33,500 nt of DNA, from positions 1 through 33,500 of the forward strand of contig NZ_JACYUG010000023.1 of NCBI RefSeq assembly GCF_014841615.1, read 5' to 3'. Every line of letters starts with the position of its first letter. Position 1 is the first letter of the stretch. The position numbers and the translations under genes are program-made. A model generated the notes under the pieces. That model had not been told where the DNA came from. It saw nothing but the letters and a program-made list of their open reading frames with translations, and did no database searches. This stretch comes from Sphingomonas sp. CFBP 8760 (GTDB taxonomy: Bacteria; Pseudomonadota; Alphaproteobacteria; Sphingomonadales; Sphingomonadaceae). Positions 26,554-33,500 of this stretch are shown here, piece after piece.

Positions 26554-27321
26554 ATGACGCCTAGGGAGGCAGCCATACTGGCCGACTTCCGTCGCGAAGG
26601 CGAGTGTCCCGTCGACTGGACAGCAGAAATGGCCATGTCGGCCGGTTCGGGTCGGGCACGCATCATCTTGGATCTAGAGTGGGTCCGGGTCGTGGAAAGC
26701 TGGGCCTTCGAGCGTAGAGAGGCCACGCTCGTCGAGGAAGTGCAACTGTTCGACGGACCCATGCTGGGCAACTTTGACGAACTGGTTCCTGCAACTGGAA
26801 ATCTCAAGCTCCGTCGGAGCCGCGCCGTAACCGACTACCTCGCTCGGTTCGGGCGCTTTGCCGGCCTCACGTTCAACAGTCCGTCGCAGCATAACGCGGG
26901 CAAGCATCTTCGCCCTGGGAAGCGACTTGAGGAGATGGTAGCGGCGACCACCGGCGGCGCGGCGGCCCTGTTCCTGCATGACCACTCCGCCGACGAGCTG
27001 CGATCAGCGTTCTGGATGTGGATCGACTTCGCGTTCGGCCTTAATACTGAAGCGAGCTTCGCAAAGCCGGACGAGGAGAACTTCGCCATGGAGGGCGCCG
27101 GACCTTTCTGGCGGTCGTTCCTGACCGCGAACTCGAGCCGATTCGCGTTGAAGTCGATGGCCGCCATCGGTGCTTCCGAGGGCGAGGCAACGGACTGTGT
27201 CTGCTTCGACGTATCGTTCGGCGCACGCACGGTGCATGCCTTCCCGGTCACCGAAAGGAAGGCACTGGCCATCAACCCTCCCGGCTTTCCTCTTCTCGGC
27301 GTCGAGTTCGGGCGGCAATGA
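26554..27321 (+). CDS. Protein of unknown function
   Basis: A 255-residue protein starting MTPREAAILADFRREGECPV. I do not recognise a family. It has no signal peptide or membrane segment. It seems to have two parts: a mixed N-terminal region (RARIILDLEWVRVVESWAFE) and a C-terminal region containing FLHDHSADELRSAFWMWIDF and an N-P-P-G-F-P-rich tail. Composition and codon use match the methyltransferase and nuclease genes just upstream, so it probably came in with the same island, although a 410-base gap and a possible dyad suggest its own promoter. A weak GGGCAGG ribosome-binding site precedes the ATG. Confidence 0.6.
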   Translation: MTPREAAILADFRREGECPVDWTAEMAMSAGSGRARIILDLEWVRVVESWAFERREATLVEEVQLFDGPMLGNFDELVPATGNLKLRRSRAVTDYLARFGRFAGLTFNSPSQHNAGKHLRPGKRLEEMVAATTGGAAALFLHDHSADELRSAFWMWIDFAFGLNTEASFAKPDEENFAMEGAGPFWRSFLTANSSRFALKSMAAIGASEGEATDCVCFDVSFGARTVHAFPVTERKALAINPPGFPLLGVEFGRQ

Positions 27322-28054
27322 CGAACTTCCCTGTAGAGCTCCCCCCGCGAGAGGTGGCTTGGCGCGCGTGAAGGTGACGATCGGAAGGCTGTCAACGACT
27401 ATTCTGACCTGTTCAAGACGCGCAGCGCGTTTTATGCATAAGCGTTCGCTCTAGAGTTAGTGCCGGGTAAAGATCGCAGACTGGCGCTGCGCGTTACCGT
27501 GGCGTTGATCAATGTCGCCATATGACTTGCGAGCCAGATGGCGTGCGCCGATTATTTGAACGGCCTCGCCTGATCCACGATAGGCCGGCCCGGCAACTAG
27601 CTTGAACCGACGGCCGCTTACGGGAGCGACAATCACATCGCTGAATATCAGGGATTTGGCGCACAGCTGCCGTCGCGAGTTTGATGGAACAAACGGCAGT
27701 TATGCCATCTAGAGGTCCGAAAGCGGACAGACCGTAATCCATCAATTATGAAATGCCATAGTGTCAAAACCGAGGGGTTGTGCCCTTTATGGGCAGTATC
27801 AATCGATGCGTCGCAGCAGCCTGATGGCAGGAACGCCACCTCGATGAGAAAGTAGAATATCAATCCGGATAGAGCATAGGATTGTTGGCTCTGCCCGGAA
27901 TCACTCATTAAATTATCGTCATTATCAGCTTGTAAACCCAATTCGGGTCTTTCCCGTCTCGAACGACAATGTGTGACCGGGTTGCCGACAGGCCGGCCTG
28001 ATCAGGTGAGGTAGTCAATCCTGCTGCCTCAGCCCATTGGGCGAAGAGGCTGGC
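27322..28054. other. Gene-free stretch between the island and the chemoreceptor
   Basis: About 730 bases with no credible gene and rather AT-rich in its right half. A small hairpin, TGCCC-TTTAT-GGGCA, lies at 27781-27795 and the palindrome CCTGATCAGG at 27997-28006. It probably contains the promoter of the chemoreceptor gene and marks the right edge of the accessory island. No mobile-element ends were recognised. Confidence 0.35.
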
Positions 28055-29929
28055 ATGACTGTTTTCAACAACCTGAAAATCTCACAGAAGATTATCACGC
28101 TGCTACTGTTGCTGGGTGGGATTACACTCGCGATTGCATGGACCGGATCGCATCGACTGTCAGAGACAAGTGGCGGCTATGAAGAACTGGTTGCCGTTAA
28201 ATTACCCAACAATACCAACTTTGTACGGGTGAACCGCAGCCTGACCGCGATGCTGTATGCCTCCTATCAGGTGCTGGTGTATGACGGTGCCAGTATGCAG
28301 GCACGCAAGGCCGCCGAGCAGGAGAGCGCCTCATACGACAAGGCGGTATCGCGGCTTCAGGAGATTACGAATCTGGAGCCGGCCACAAGTGACGTGGTGG
28401 CCAAACTGCGTGCCGGCATCGATGATGTTCATGCCCGGACCAGTGCGGCAGTGAAACTTGGCCTGCGCAACGATGAAGCCGGGGCCCGGCGTCTGCTGGC
28501 CGAAGCCGACGAGCGGGCAGATATCCTGATCGAGGAAAACGTCCGGCTTCAGGATCAACGGATAGCGGCATCACGGAAGGTTTCGGACAGCCTGGTCGCT
28601 GCGGCCGCATCGACCTCGACGTTCATGCTCGTCATCGGCATCGTCGGCGTCATCGCCGGTATCGCCATCGCGCTGGCGATGAGCAAGGTCAGCATTATTC
28701 GCCCGCTTGATCGTCTGCGTGGCCAGATGGGTGACATTGCCGGCGGCAATTACCGTCAGGACGTGTCGGGCATGGATCGCCGTGACGAAGTCGGCGAGAT
28801 GGCCAGGGCAGTGCAGGTATTCCGCGAGAACGGCATCGCCAAGGAGGCTGCCGATACGGCCAAGGCGCAAGCCAATGCTGAGCAGAAGATGGTGGTGGAT
28901 ACCGTGTCGGGTCATCTGTCCAGCCTGTCGGCAGGTGACCTGACGGCAGCCATTCACGTCGACTTCCCACCCGAATACGGGGTGCTCAAGTCGAACTTCA
29001 ACGACGCCCTGACCAATCTGCATGAGCTGATCGGCGCGGTATCGGAAAGCGCGATCGCGATCCGCACCGGCTCTCATGAGATTGCCCAGGCATCGGAGGA
29101 TCTGGCCCGCCGCACCGAAAGCAATGCCGCTTCGCTGGAGGAGACCGCGGCGTCGGTCACCCAGATGGATGGCCGGCTGCGGGCTACAGCCGTATCGGCG
29201 ACCCGGACAGTCGAGCGTGCCGACCAGGCGATCAGCACGGTCAGTGGCGGTCGCGCCGTGGCTGATCAGGCGGTGCAGGCGATGGGCCGGGTGTCGGACA
29301 GCGCCAAGGGCATCGACAGCGTCATCGAAGGCCTCGACAAGATAGCCTTCCAGACGCGGGTGCTGGCGATGAACGCCGCGGTCGAGGCGGGTCGGGCGGG
29401 CGATGCCGGGCGTGGCTTCGCTGTAGTGGCCGACCTGGTGTCGGCCCTGGCGATGCGCGCCGAGGAAGAGGCCAAGCGCGCCCGCGACCAGCTGACCGTA
29501 ACGCAGACCGATATCGTCACTGCAGTCGAAGCGGTGACGAAGGTTGATGGTGCACTGGCGGCGATCTCTGGTGACGTGGGTCAGGTCCATGAACTGCTGG
29601 CGACGATGGCGGCGGACAACCAGGCACAGTCGGCAGCAATCACGGAGATTTCGGTAGCGATCGGGACGATGGACCAGTCGACCCAGCAGAACGCCGCGAT
29701 GGTCGAAGAGACTTCGGCCGCTGCGCGCAACCTCGCTGGCGAGGTCGGTAGCCTTGCCGAGCAGGCGAGCCGGTTCAGGGTCGGCGAGAATACCGCTACC
29801 GTCCGTCCCACCTCGACGAACAGGGCAAACTTCATCAAGCCGGCTGCCTATGCTTCGCCGGTCAGGCCACTGCCTGCCGCAGCCATTTCCGCCCTGACCA
29901 AAAGCAACGACGACTGGACGTCTTTCTAA
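28055..29929 (+). CDS. Membrane methyl-accepting chemotaxis protein
   Basis: A 624-residue chemoreceptor. TM1 is at about residues 11-31, a four-helix-bundle periplasmic sensor at 32-186, TM2 at 187-210, a HAMP domain at 212-265 and a second HAMP-like linker to about 330. The signalling hairpin has IAFQTRVLAMNAAVEAGRAG (about 430-449) followed by GFAVVADLVSALA. The tip departs from the common IAFQTNLLALNAAVEAARAG at several sites. The protein ends DDWTSF, resembling the tethered CheR-docking pentapeptide (NWETF in Tar), so adaptation enzymes probably dock here. The ATG at 28055 has AGAGG upstream; a TTG at 28037 would add six residues. The ligand is unknown. Confidence 0.9.
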   Translation: MTVFNNLKISQKIITLLLLLGGITLAIAWTGSHRLSETSGGYEELVAVKLPNNTNFVRVNRSLTAMLYASYQVLVYDGASMQARKAAEQESASYDKAVSRLQEITNLEPATSDVVAKLRAGIDDVHARTSAAVKLGLRNDEAGARRLLAEADERADILIEENVRLQDQRIAASRKVSDSLVAAAASTSTFMLVIGIVGVIAGIAIALAMSKVSIIRPLDRLRGQMGDIAGGNYRQDVSGMDRRDEVGEMARAVQVFRENGIAKEAADTAKAQANAEQKMVVDTVSGHLSSLSAGDLTAAIHVDFPPEYGVLKSNFNDALTNLHELIGAVSESAIAIRTGSHEIAQASEDLARRTESNAASLEETAASVTQMDGRLRATAVSATRTVERADQAISTVSGGRAVADQAVQAMGRVSDSAKGIDSVIEGLDKIAFQTRVLAMNAAVEAGRAGDAGRGFAVVADLVSALAMRAEEEAKRARDQLTVTQTDIVTAVEAVTKVDGALAAISGDVGQVHELLATMAADNQAQSAAITEISVAIGTMDQSTQQNAAMVEETSAAARNLAGEVGSLAEQASRFRVGENTATVRPTSTNRANFIKPAAYASPVRPLPAAAISALTKSNDDWTSF

Positions 29930-30043
29930 ATCCGGTAATTGATGCGCTAGCTACAATTGACATGGATCAAGCTTAACTTATGTGAGTTTAAGCCGCCTGC
30001 ATTACCAAACGCATCGGATCGACTGCACCAGATCAGGATGATC

Positions 30044-30556
30044 ATGACCACCGAAACCAACACCATCGAGCTTGCCACCGAACTCACCATTGCGTGGTTG
30101 AGCAATCCCAATACCCGTACCTCCGCGGACGATGTGCCGGCATTCCTGCAGTCGATGCATCTCGCCGTCGAGAAGCTCAGCGGATCCGCAGGCGAGGCAC
30201 CTGCTGAAGAAGCTCCGACGGAATATACGCCGGCAGTGAGCGTGCGGAAGTCGCTGGCCAGCAAGGACCACATCATCAGCCTGATCGACGGCAAGCCCTA
30301 CCGGACGCTGCGCCGCCATCTGACCAGCAATGGCCTGACGCCGGAGGATTATCGCGCCCGCTACAATCTGAAGGCGGACTATCCGATGGTCGCGGAGTCC
30401 TACAGCGAAGCGCGTCGCACGATGGCCAAGTCGATCGGCCTGGGCCGCAAGCCCGCACAGAAGGCGGAAGCTGAAGCAACGGCCGCGCCCAAGGCCAAGC
30501 GCGGCGGCAAGGCCGCGCTCGCTGCCGCCAAGGAGACGCTCGGCACCGCCGAGTGA
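30044..30556 (+). CDS. MucR/Ros-family transcriptional regulator lacking zinc ligands
   Basis: A 170-residue protein. Its core matches MucR: VRKSLASKDHIISLIDGKPY, then RTLRRHLTSNGLTPEDYRAR and DYPMVAESYSEARRTMAKSI followed by GLGRK. In zinc-bearing Ros/MucR the first ligand is Cys (IICLEDGK); here it is Ser79. Asp82 and His92 remain, and the last His is absent (SNG). Some Mesorhizobium homologues are known to fold without zinc, so this may still bind DNA. MucR proteins are H-NS-like global repressors of AT-rich promoters in alphaproteobacteria. The basic Ala/Lys-rich C-terminal tail (about residues 138-170) is extra. AGGA precedes the ATG at 30044; the ATG at 30038 is an alternative. The preceding 114 bases are AT-rich and may bind the protein itself. 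Confidence 0.85.
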   Translation: MTTETNTIELATELTIAWLSNPNTRTSADDVPAFLQSMHLAVEKLSGSAGEAPAEEAPTEYTPAVSVRKSLASKDHIISLIDGKPYRTLRRHLTSNGLTPEDYRARYNLKADYPMVAESYSEARRTMAKSIGLGRKPAQKAEAEATAAPKAKRGGKAALAAAKETLGTAE

Positions 30557-30563
30557 GACGCGT

Positions 30564-30588
30564 CCGGGGGTGGTGATGCCACCCCCGG
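30564..30588. terminator. Hairpin after the MucR-like gene
   Basis: CCGGGGGTGG (30564-30573) pairs perfectly with CCACCCCCGG (30579-30588) around a 5-base loop, starting 8 bases after the stop codon. The stem is very stable but no T-run follows. Confidence 0.6.
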
Positions 30589-30593
30589 GTCAA

Positions 30594-30881
30594 TGCCCAT
30601 CAGCGCGGTGCCGATAGCCCGCAATGGCGGTCATCCCATGCATGACGGCGCGGTGATCGGCCCCGTTCATATGTCTGTTCGGCATTGTCCGTTGGCGCAG
30701 CTGGCGATCATACGGCTATCGGGGCTCACGTTCACCCGCCGGCCGATCCCCCCATCCCCGGCAGGCAGTCATCGCAGCATTGCTGAGGTGGTGGTGAGCA
30801 GGTGGTCGCGCCCTTCGCTCCCTGGGCGCGGCCACCCCTGACCAATGCAGGTTGGCAAAAGGCGGACGGCCTCTCAGCCGC
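30594..30881. other. Convergent intergenic stretch with a likely leftward terminator
   Basis: The region lies between the 3' ends of the MucR-like gene and the diguanylate cyclase gene. GGTGGTCGCGCCC (30801-30813) pairs with GGGCGCGGCCACC (30824-30836) with a single G-T pair, a plausible end signal for the leftward cyclase transcript. No gene is evident. Confidence 0.45.
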
Positions 30882-32036
30882 TCAGTGTGCGAGCGCAGCG
30901 CTGGCACCGGATGCCAGCACGATCGACGGTATCGCCTGCCGGCCCCGTTTGCGCTCCAGCTTGCGAGCACGCAGCGCCGTGTCGGCCTCGCTCAGCAACA
31001 GGTCGAGATTGATCATCCCCCTGACCGGTCGGCTACAGCCGACGCTGACACCAATCGACAAGGTGAGCCCGTCGATCCGGAAAGGAACGCCCAGCACCTC
31101 TTCGATGTGCCGGGCGCGTTCGGCGACATCGCCAGGCGCAGCGATGCCGGTCTGAACCAGGACGAATTCGTCACCGCCCAACCGGACCACTATGTCGTCA
31201 GGGGATGCCTCGGTGCGCAACCTAGTCGCAACCGCCCGCAGCAGTTCGTCACCGGCCAGATGACCAAGTTGGTCGTTGACCAGCTTGAAGTCGTCGAGAT
31301 CCATGTAATGAACGGCAACTGGCAGGGCGGCCGTATCGCCTCTGGTCATCACCGTGGCGGCCTCGCTGAGCGCCAGCCGGTTTGCAAGCCCGGTCAGCGG
31401 GTCACGCCGGGCCAGTGCGGCATGAGCCCGGCTCTGCGCCAATCGTGCCGCCTGGCTGGCGTAGCGACGGGACAGGCTACGCATGCCTCCTGCCAACAGC
31501 AGCACCAGGCACAGCGCCGATACCCGGTCCTCGGCGAGCGGGCCAAGGCTCACCACCAACGCCGGCGGCAACACCGACACCAGCAGGCTCGGCAAGGCGA
31601 TACCCGGGCGTAGCGAAACGGTCGCCACCACCCCCGCGGCATAGCCAACGACGAGGATGCCAGTGGGCAGATGCATGAGCGGCAATGGCAGGGCGAGCAC
31701 GCGGGCGGCCAGACAGCCAAAGACCACGGCAAAGGCGATGTAGGACGCTGCGAACCTGCGTTCGAGCCGGTACCAGGCCACCGCGGTCAGCCGACCTGCA
31801 TCACACTGGTGCCGGCCAGCGAACAACACGGTCAGGCGGACCATGCTTATGACCGTTCCCAGCACCAGCAGGACGGCGACGATCCGGTCCCCGGAACGCA
31901 AGGCAGCCAAGCCGGCGACGAGGACGAACAACCCGGTCATGATGGTTGCCGGTATCCGGGTCTCGAACAGGCTGGCGACGAGCTCGGCGTGGTCCTCGTC
32001 CGGCTGCGGCTCGTTGAAATAATCGACAGGGTTCAC
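30882..32036 (-). CDS. Membrane diguanylate cyclase (GGDEF)
   Basis: A 384-residue protein. The N-terminal half (about residues 25-190) has some five to six hydrophobic helices (for example IMTGLFVLVAGLAAL and LPTGILVVGYAAGVVATVSL), forming a membrane sensor. The GGDEF domain follows: RDPLTGLANRLAL, HYMDLDDFKLVNDQLGHLAG, and the active site RLGGDEF with GGDEF at 287-291. It should make cyclic di-GMP. The product-inhibition site, normally R-x-x-D just ahead of the motif, reads S-P-D-D, so feedback inhibition is probably absent. The GTG at 32036 was chosen because AAAGGG lies seven bases upstream; a TTG at 32057 would add seven residues. It converges with the MucR-like gene. MucR is linked to motility and exopolysaccharide control elsewhere, so a shared lifestyle switch is possible. 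Confidence 0.9.
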   Translation of the reverse strand: MNPVDYFNEPQPDEDHAELVASLFETRIPATIMTGLFVLVAGLAALRSGDRIVAVLLVLGTVISMVRLTVLFAGRHQCDAGRLTAVAWYRLERRFAASYIAFAVVFGCLAARVLALPLPLMHLPTGILVVGYAAGVVATVSLRPGIALPSLLVSVLPPALVVSLGPLAEDRVSALCLVLLLAGGMRSLSRRYASQAARLAQSRAHAALARRDPLTGLANRLALSEAATVMTRGDTAALPVAVHYMDLDDFKLVNDQLGHLAGDELLRAVATRLRTEASPDDIVVRLGGDEFVLVQTGIAAPGDVAERARHIEEVLGVPFRIDGLTLSIGVSVGCSRPVRGMINLDLLLSEADTALRARKLERKRGRQAIPSIVLASGASAALAH

Positions 32037-32605
32037 GACCACGCCCTTTAGGATCAAACCGTAAAGGGTTTGTAGCCATCCCGGCTGACATAACAGTGCC
32101 GTAACGGCAAGCGAGAGCGCTCACCCGCTGCTGTGATACTGGACCACGTATCTACCCTTGCAAGGTGCAGTCATCGCCCGAGCCGTTACGTCTGGTCTGG
32201 CAGCGGCTGAGCTGCCGCAGGCGGCACGTGAGGCGGCCATCAGGCACTCGATCGAGGCGGCCAGCGGCGGCGCCCCCAAGCCAGCCCGTGCCCACGTTGC
32301 GACCCCGAATTACGCGATTATCCCCCCGCCTCGCCCGCGAGCTTCTTTGGTCGCTTTCGGTGCAGTAGCGGGGTGCTATCGCCCTGAGAGGAAAACTGCC
32401 CTGCAAGGGCAGGGAAAAGTCAGCGGTCACGGGTGCGTTTCGGTGCAGCTGGCGGGGTGTTTGCGGCGGGGGTGGTGAAACGCCGGATCGGCCCCGCAAT
32501 CAGGTGGATTGAGCGTTTCACCACCCCACAGACCGTTCCTGTTTTCAAGAACGAAACGCGCTGCTTGGCTGATCCCGTACGGGTACATCCTGGGCGCGAA
32601 CGGGC
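32037..32605. other. Gene-poor region with inverted and direct repeats
   Basis: About 570 bases between the cyclase start and the ribbon-helix-helix gene. A near-exact direct repeat of TTTCGGTGCAG-(TA/CTG)-GCGGGGTG lies at 32355-32375 and 32438-32459, an intervening hairpin CTGCCCT-GCA-AGGGCAG at 32396-32412, and a 15-bp inverted repeat at 32469-32527. A frame of 106 residues at 32158-32478 has no ribosome-binding site and runs through these repeats, so I do not call it. The repeats suggest a plasmid cis-acting site. Confidence 0.5.
32469..32527. repeat. 15-bp perfect inverted repeat, candidate oriT or operator
   Basis: GGGGTGGTGAAACGC (32469-32483) and its exact reverse complement (32513-32527) flank a 29-base spacer, just beyond the 3' end of a ribbon-helix-helix gene of mobilisation-accessory type. 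Long inverted repeats next to such genes are typical of transfer origins. Confidence 0.5.
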
Positions 32606-32899
32606 TCATTCAGTGTCGTGATGCAGGCCCATGCGACGATCGGTTTCGCGCACCAGCGTTTCGCGCATCTCGGGGTGGTCTTTGCGGATGATCGCATCCA
32701 CCGCGATCTGGGTATATTCCATGATCCGACGCAGGCGCCGGTCGCTGGCGCTGAGCCGTTTCCCGCTTCCCAACCAGGCATCGATCGCGGTGCGGATGAC
32801 ATCGGCCGGGGACACACCGCGATGGCTGGCAATCGCCTCGACCTGCTCGAAGGCAGCCTCGTCGAGACGGATGGTATAGCGTTTGGAACGGGCCGGCAT
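32606..32899 (-). CDS. Ribbon-helix-helix protein, possibly a plasmid transfer accessory
   Basis: A 97-residue protein. KRYTIRLDEAAFEQVEAIAS then RGVSPADVIRTAIDAWLG gives the strand-helix-helix of a CopG-type domain in the first 45 residues. The C-terminal half is a charged helix (RLRRIMEYTQIAVDAIIRKD, then HPEMRETLVRETDRRM), longer than in small antitoxins and like the accessory proteins found next to relaxase genes on plasmids. GGAGGT lies seven bases before the ATG at 32899. No toxin gene is adjacent, which argues against an antitoxin role. A 15-bp inverted repeat lies past its 3' end and TGTCNGACA repeats upstream, either of which could be its binding site. Confidence 0.75.
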   Translation of the reverse strand: MPARSKRYTIRLDEAAFEQVEAIASHRGVSPADVIRTAIDAWLGSGKRLSASDRRLRRIMEYTQIAVDAIIRKDHPEMRETLVRETDRRMGLHHDTE

Positions 32900-33001
32900 T
32901 GATACCTCCTGGTCAGGCTTCGCGGACGTCTGAAAACGGTGGTTTCACCATGGTATCCGCGCTCGCGTTGATCACGCCGAAAAGGCTATCAGCGACGAGA
33001 T

Positions 33002-33071
33002 TGTCGGACAATGTCAGACAAAAATATCAGGCCGTACCAATGCTGTGACAGTGTCAGACAAAGTGTAACAC
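33002..33071. repeat. Phased TGTCNGACA palindromes
   Basis: TGTCGGACA (33002-33010), TGTCAGACA (33012-33020) and TGTCAGACA (33052-33060) start 10 and 40 bases apart, so they lie on the same face of the helix. A further palindrome, GTGT-A-ACAC, follows at 33063-33071. They look like binding sites of a dimeric regulator or partition protein. The rest of 32900-33166 holds no credible gene. Confidence 0.6.
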
Positions 33072-33166
33072 GTTTGAACCGCTTTTGGACGTCCGCTAAC
33101 TGATTGATATGTCTGGGAAACAGGCAAGCGGAGCTTGCGTTCGGTGTGCTTATTGAGCGTCGGATA

Positions 33167-33499
33167 TCATTGGCGTGGGTTGGTCGTCGTTGCTTTGTCC
33201 GGCGTGAGCGGATCCTGTGCCGGTTTCCGCGCGGCAGCGGCCCGCCGTGAGGCGGCATTTGCAGACTGGTGACGGGTAGGCAATTCTTGCCGGGTAGTCA
33301 TGGCGGTGGTGTCCAGAACCAGCCGGAAAACCCAGCCTCTCGGCGGGCCTGAACCTGCCTTTTCCGGGCGGCCACGGGAGCGGTTTTTGCCCCTCCCGAC
33401 CGTTTCCCGGCCGGCCGCGTTTGGATGGCCCGAAAGTGCACCAGATCGCACCGGCCGGGCACCGGTTTTTATCGCAGCGCGGCCGAGGACCTGGGCCGG
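33167..33499 (-). CDS. Possible 3' end of a protein that continues past the right edge
   Basis: The minus strand is open from the right edge to a stop at 33167-33169. The last 45 residues (MTTRQELPTRHQSANAASRR, then AAAARKPAQDPLTPDKATTT) are Ala/Arg/Lys-rich, the look of a disordered tail such as the C-terminus of a large plasmid transfer protein. Part of the frame upstream of this is Gly/Arg/Pro-rich as expected of random high-GC sequence, so the coding status is unsure. It could also be a short stand-alone gene starting at 33298. No family is recognised. Confidence 0.25.
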   Translation of the reverse strand, partial: PAQVLGRAAIKTGARPVRSGALSGHPNAAGRETVGRGKNRSRGRPEKAGSGPPRGWVFRLVLDTTAMTTRQELPTRHQSANAASRRAAAARKPAQDPLTPDKATTTNPRQ

Positions 33500-33500
33500 T

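Noticed and set aside
32158..32478. 106-codon open frame before the RHH gene
   Set aside because: Overlaps the direct repeats and hairpin and lacks a ribosome-binding site; the repeat structure explains the region better.
32606..32899. Antitoxin of a type II toxin-antitoxin pair
   Set aside because: No toxin-like gene on either side, and the long C-terminal helix fits mobilisation accessory proteins better.

Overview
The window reads as a backbone-plus-accessory segment of a plasmid from a high-GC alphaproteobacterium, most likely a sphingomonad. Four things support this: an RPA-type replication initiator with iterons, a ParA/ribbon-helix-helix partition pair, a LexA box of the alphaproteobacterial GAAC-N7-GAAC type in front of imuA-imuB-dnaE2, and a MucR-family regulator. 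The host assignment is inferred from gene style, not from a marker gene. No rRNA, tRNA or CRISPR array was seen.

Layout. 1-1350: a divergent phage-style repressor pair (cut-off Cro-like gene and a complete LexA/CI-like S24 repressor), then a small gene broken by a one-base deletion. 1350-3900: the replication and partition module: AT-rich repeats, five iterons, repA, a ribbon-helix-helix gene and parA, with a TGCA-N4-TGCA operator at the head of each of the three genes. 4094-9848: an SOS mutagenesis operon (imuA, imuB, dnaE2). 9850-12044: small genes and a globin gene followed directly by a soluble chemoreceptor-like transducer. 12498-18111: accessory genes: a DUF262 plus HEPN pair, an orphan PIN-like protein, a serine resolvase and a HigB/HigA toxin-antitoxin pair with a strong terminator, then an IS5-like remnant.

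18546-27321 is the most unusual part. A leftward operon encodes a short PurA homologue with serine in place of the catalytic aspartate (the change associated with phage PurZ, which makes the 2-aminoadenine precursor), a dUTPase/dCTP-deaminase-fold protein with a membrane anchor, and a third protein of unknown function. Back to back with it is a rightward cassette: a small ribbon-helix-helix protein, a large N6-adenine methyltransferase and a PD-(D/E)XK nuclease, followed by an unknown gene. I propose a composite nucleotide-modifying and restriction-modification island, possibly for phage defence. This is a hypothesis from motifs and gene order only.

28055-33500: a membrane chemoreceptor with a C-terminal CheR-docking-like tail, a MucR-like regulator lacking zinc ligands, a membrane diguanylate cyclase, and a region with a 15-bp inverted repeat, a ribbon-helix-helix gene and phased TGTCNGACA repeats that may belong to a transfer or maintenance module continuing past the right edge.
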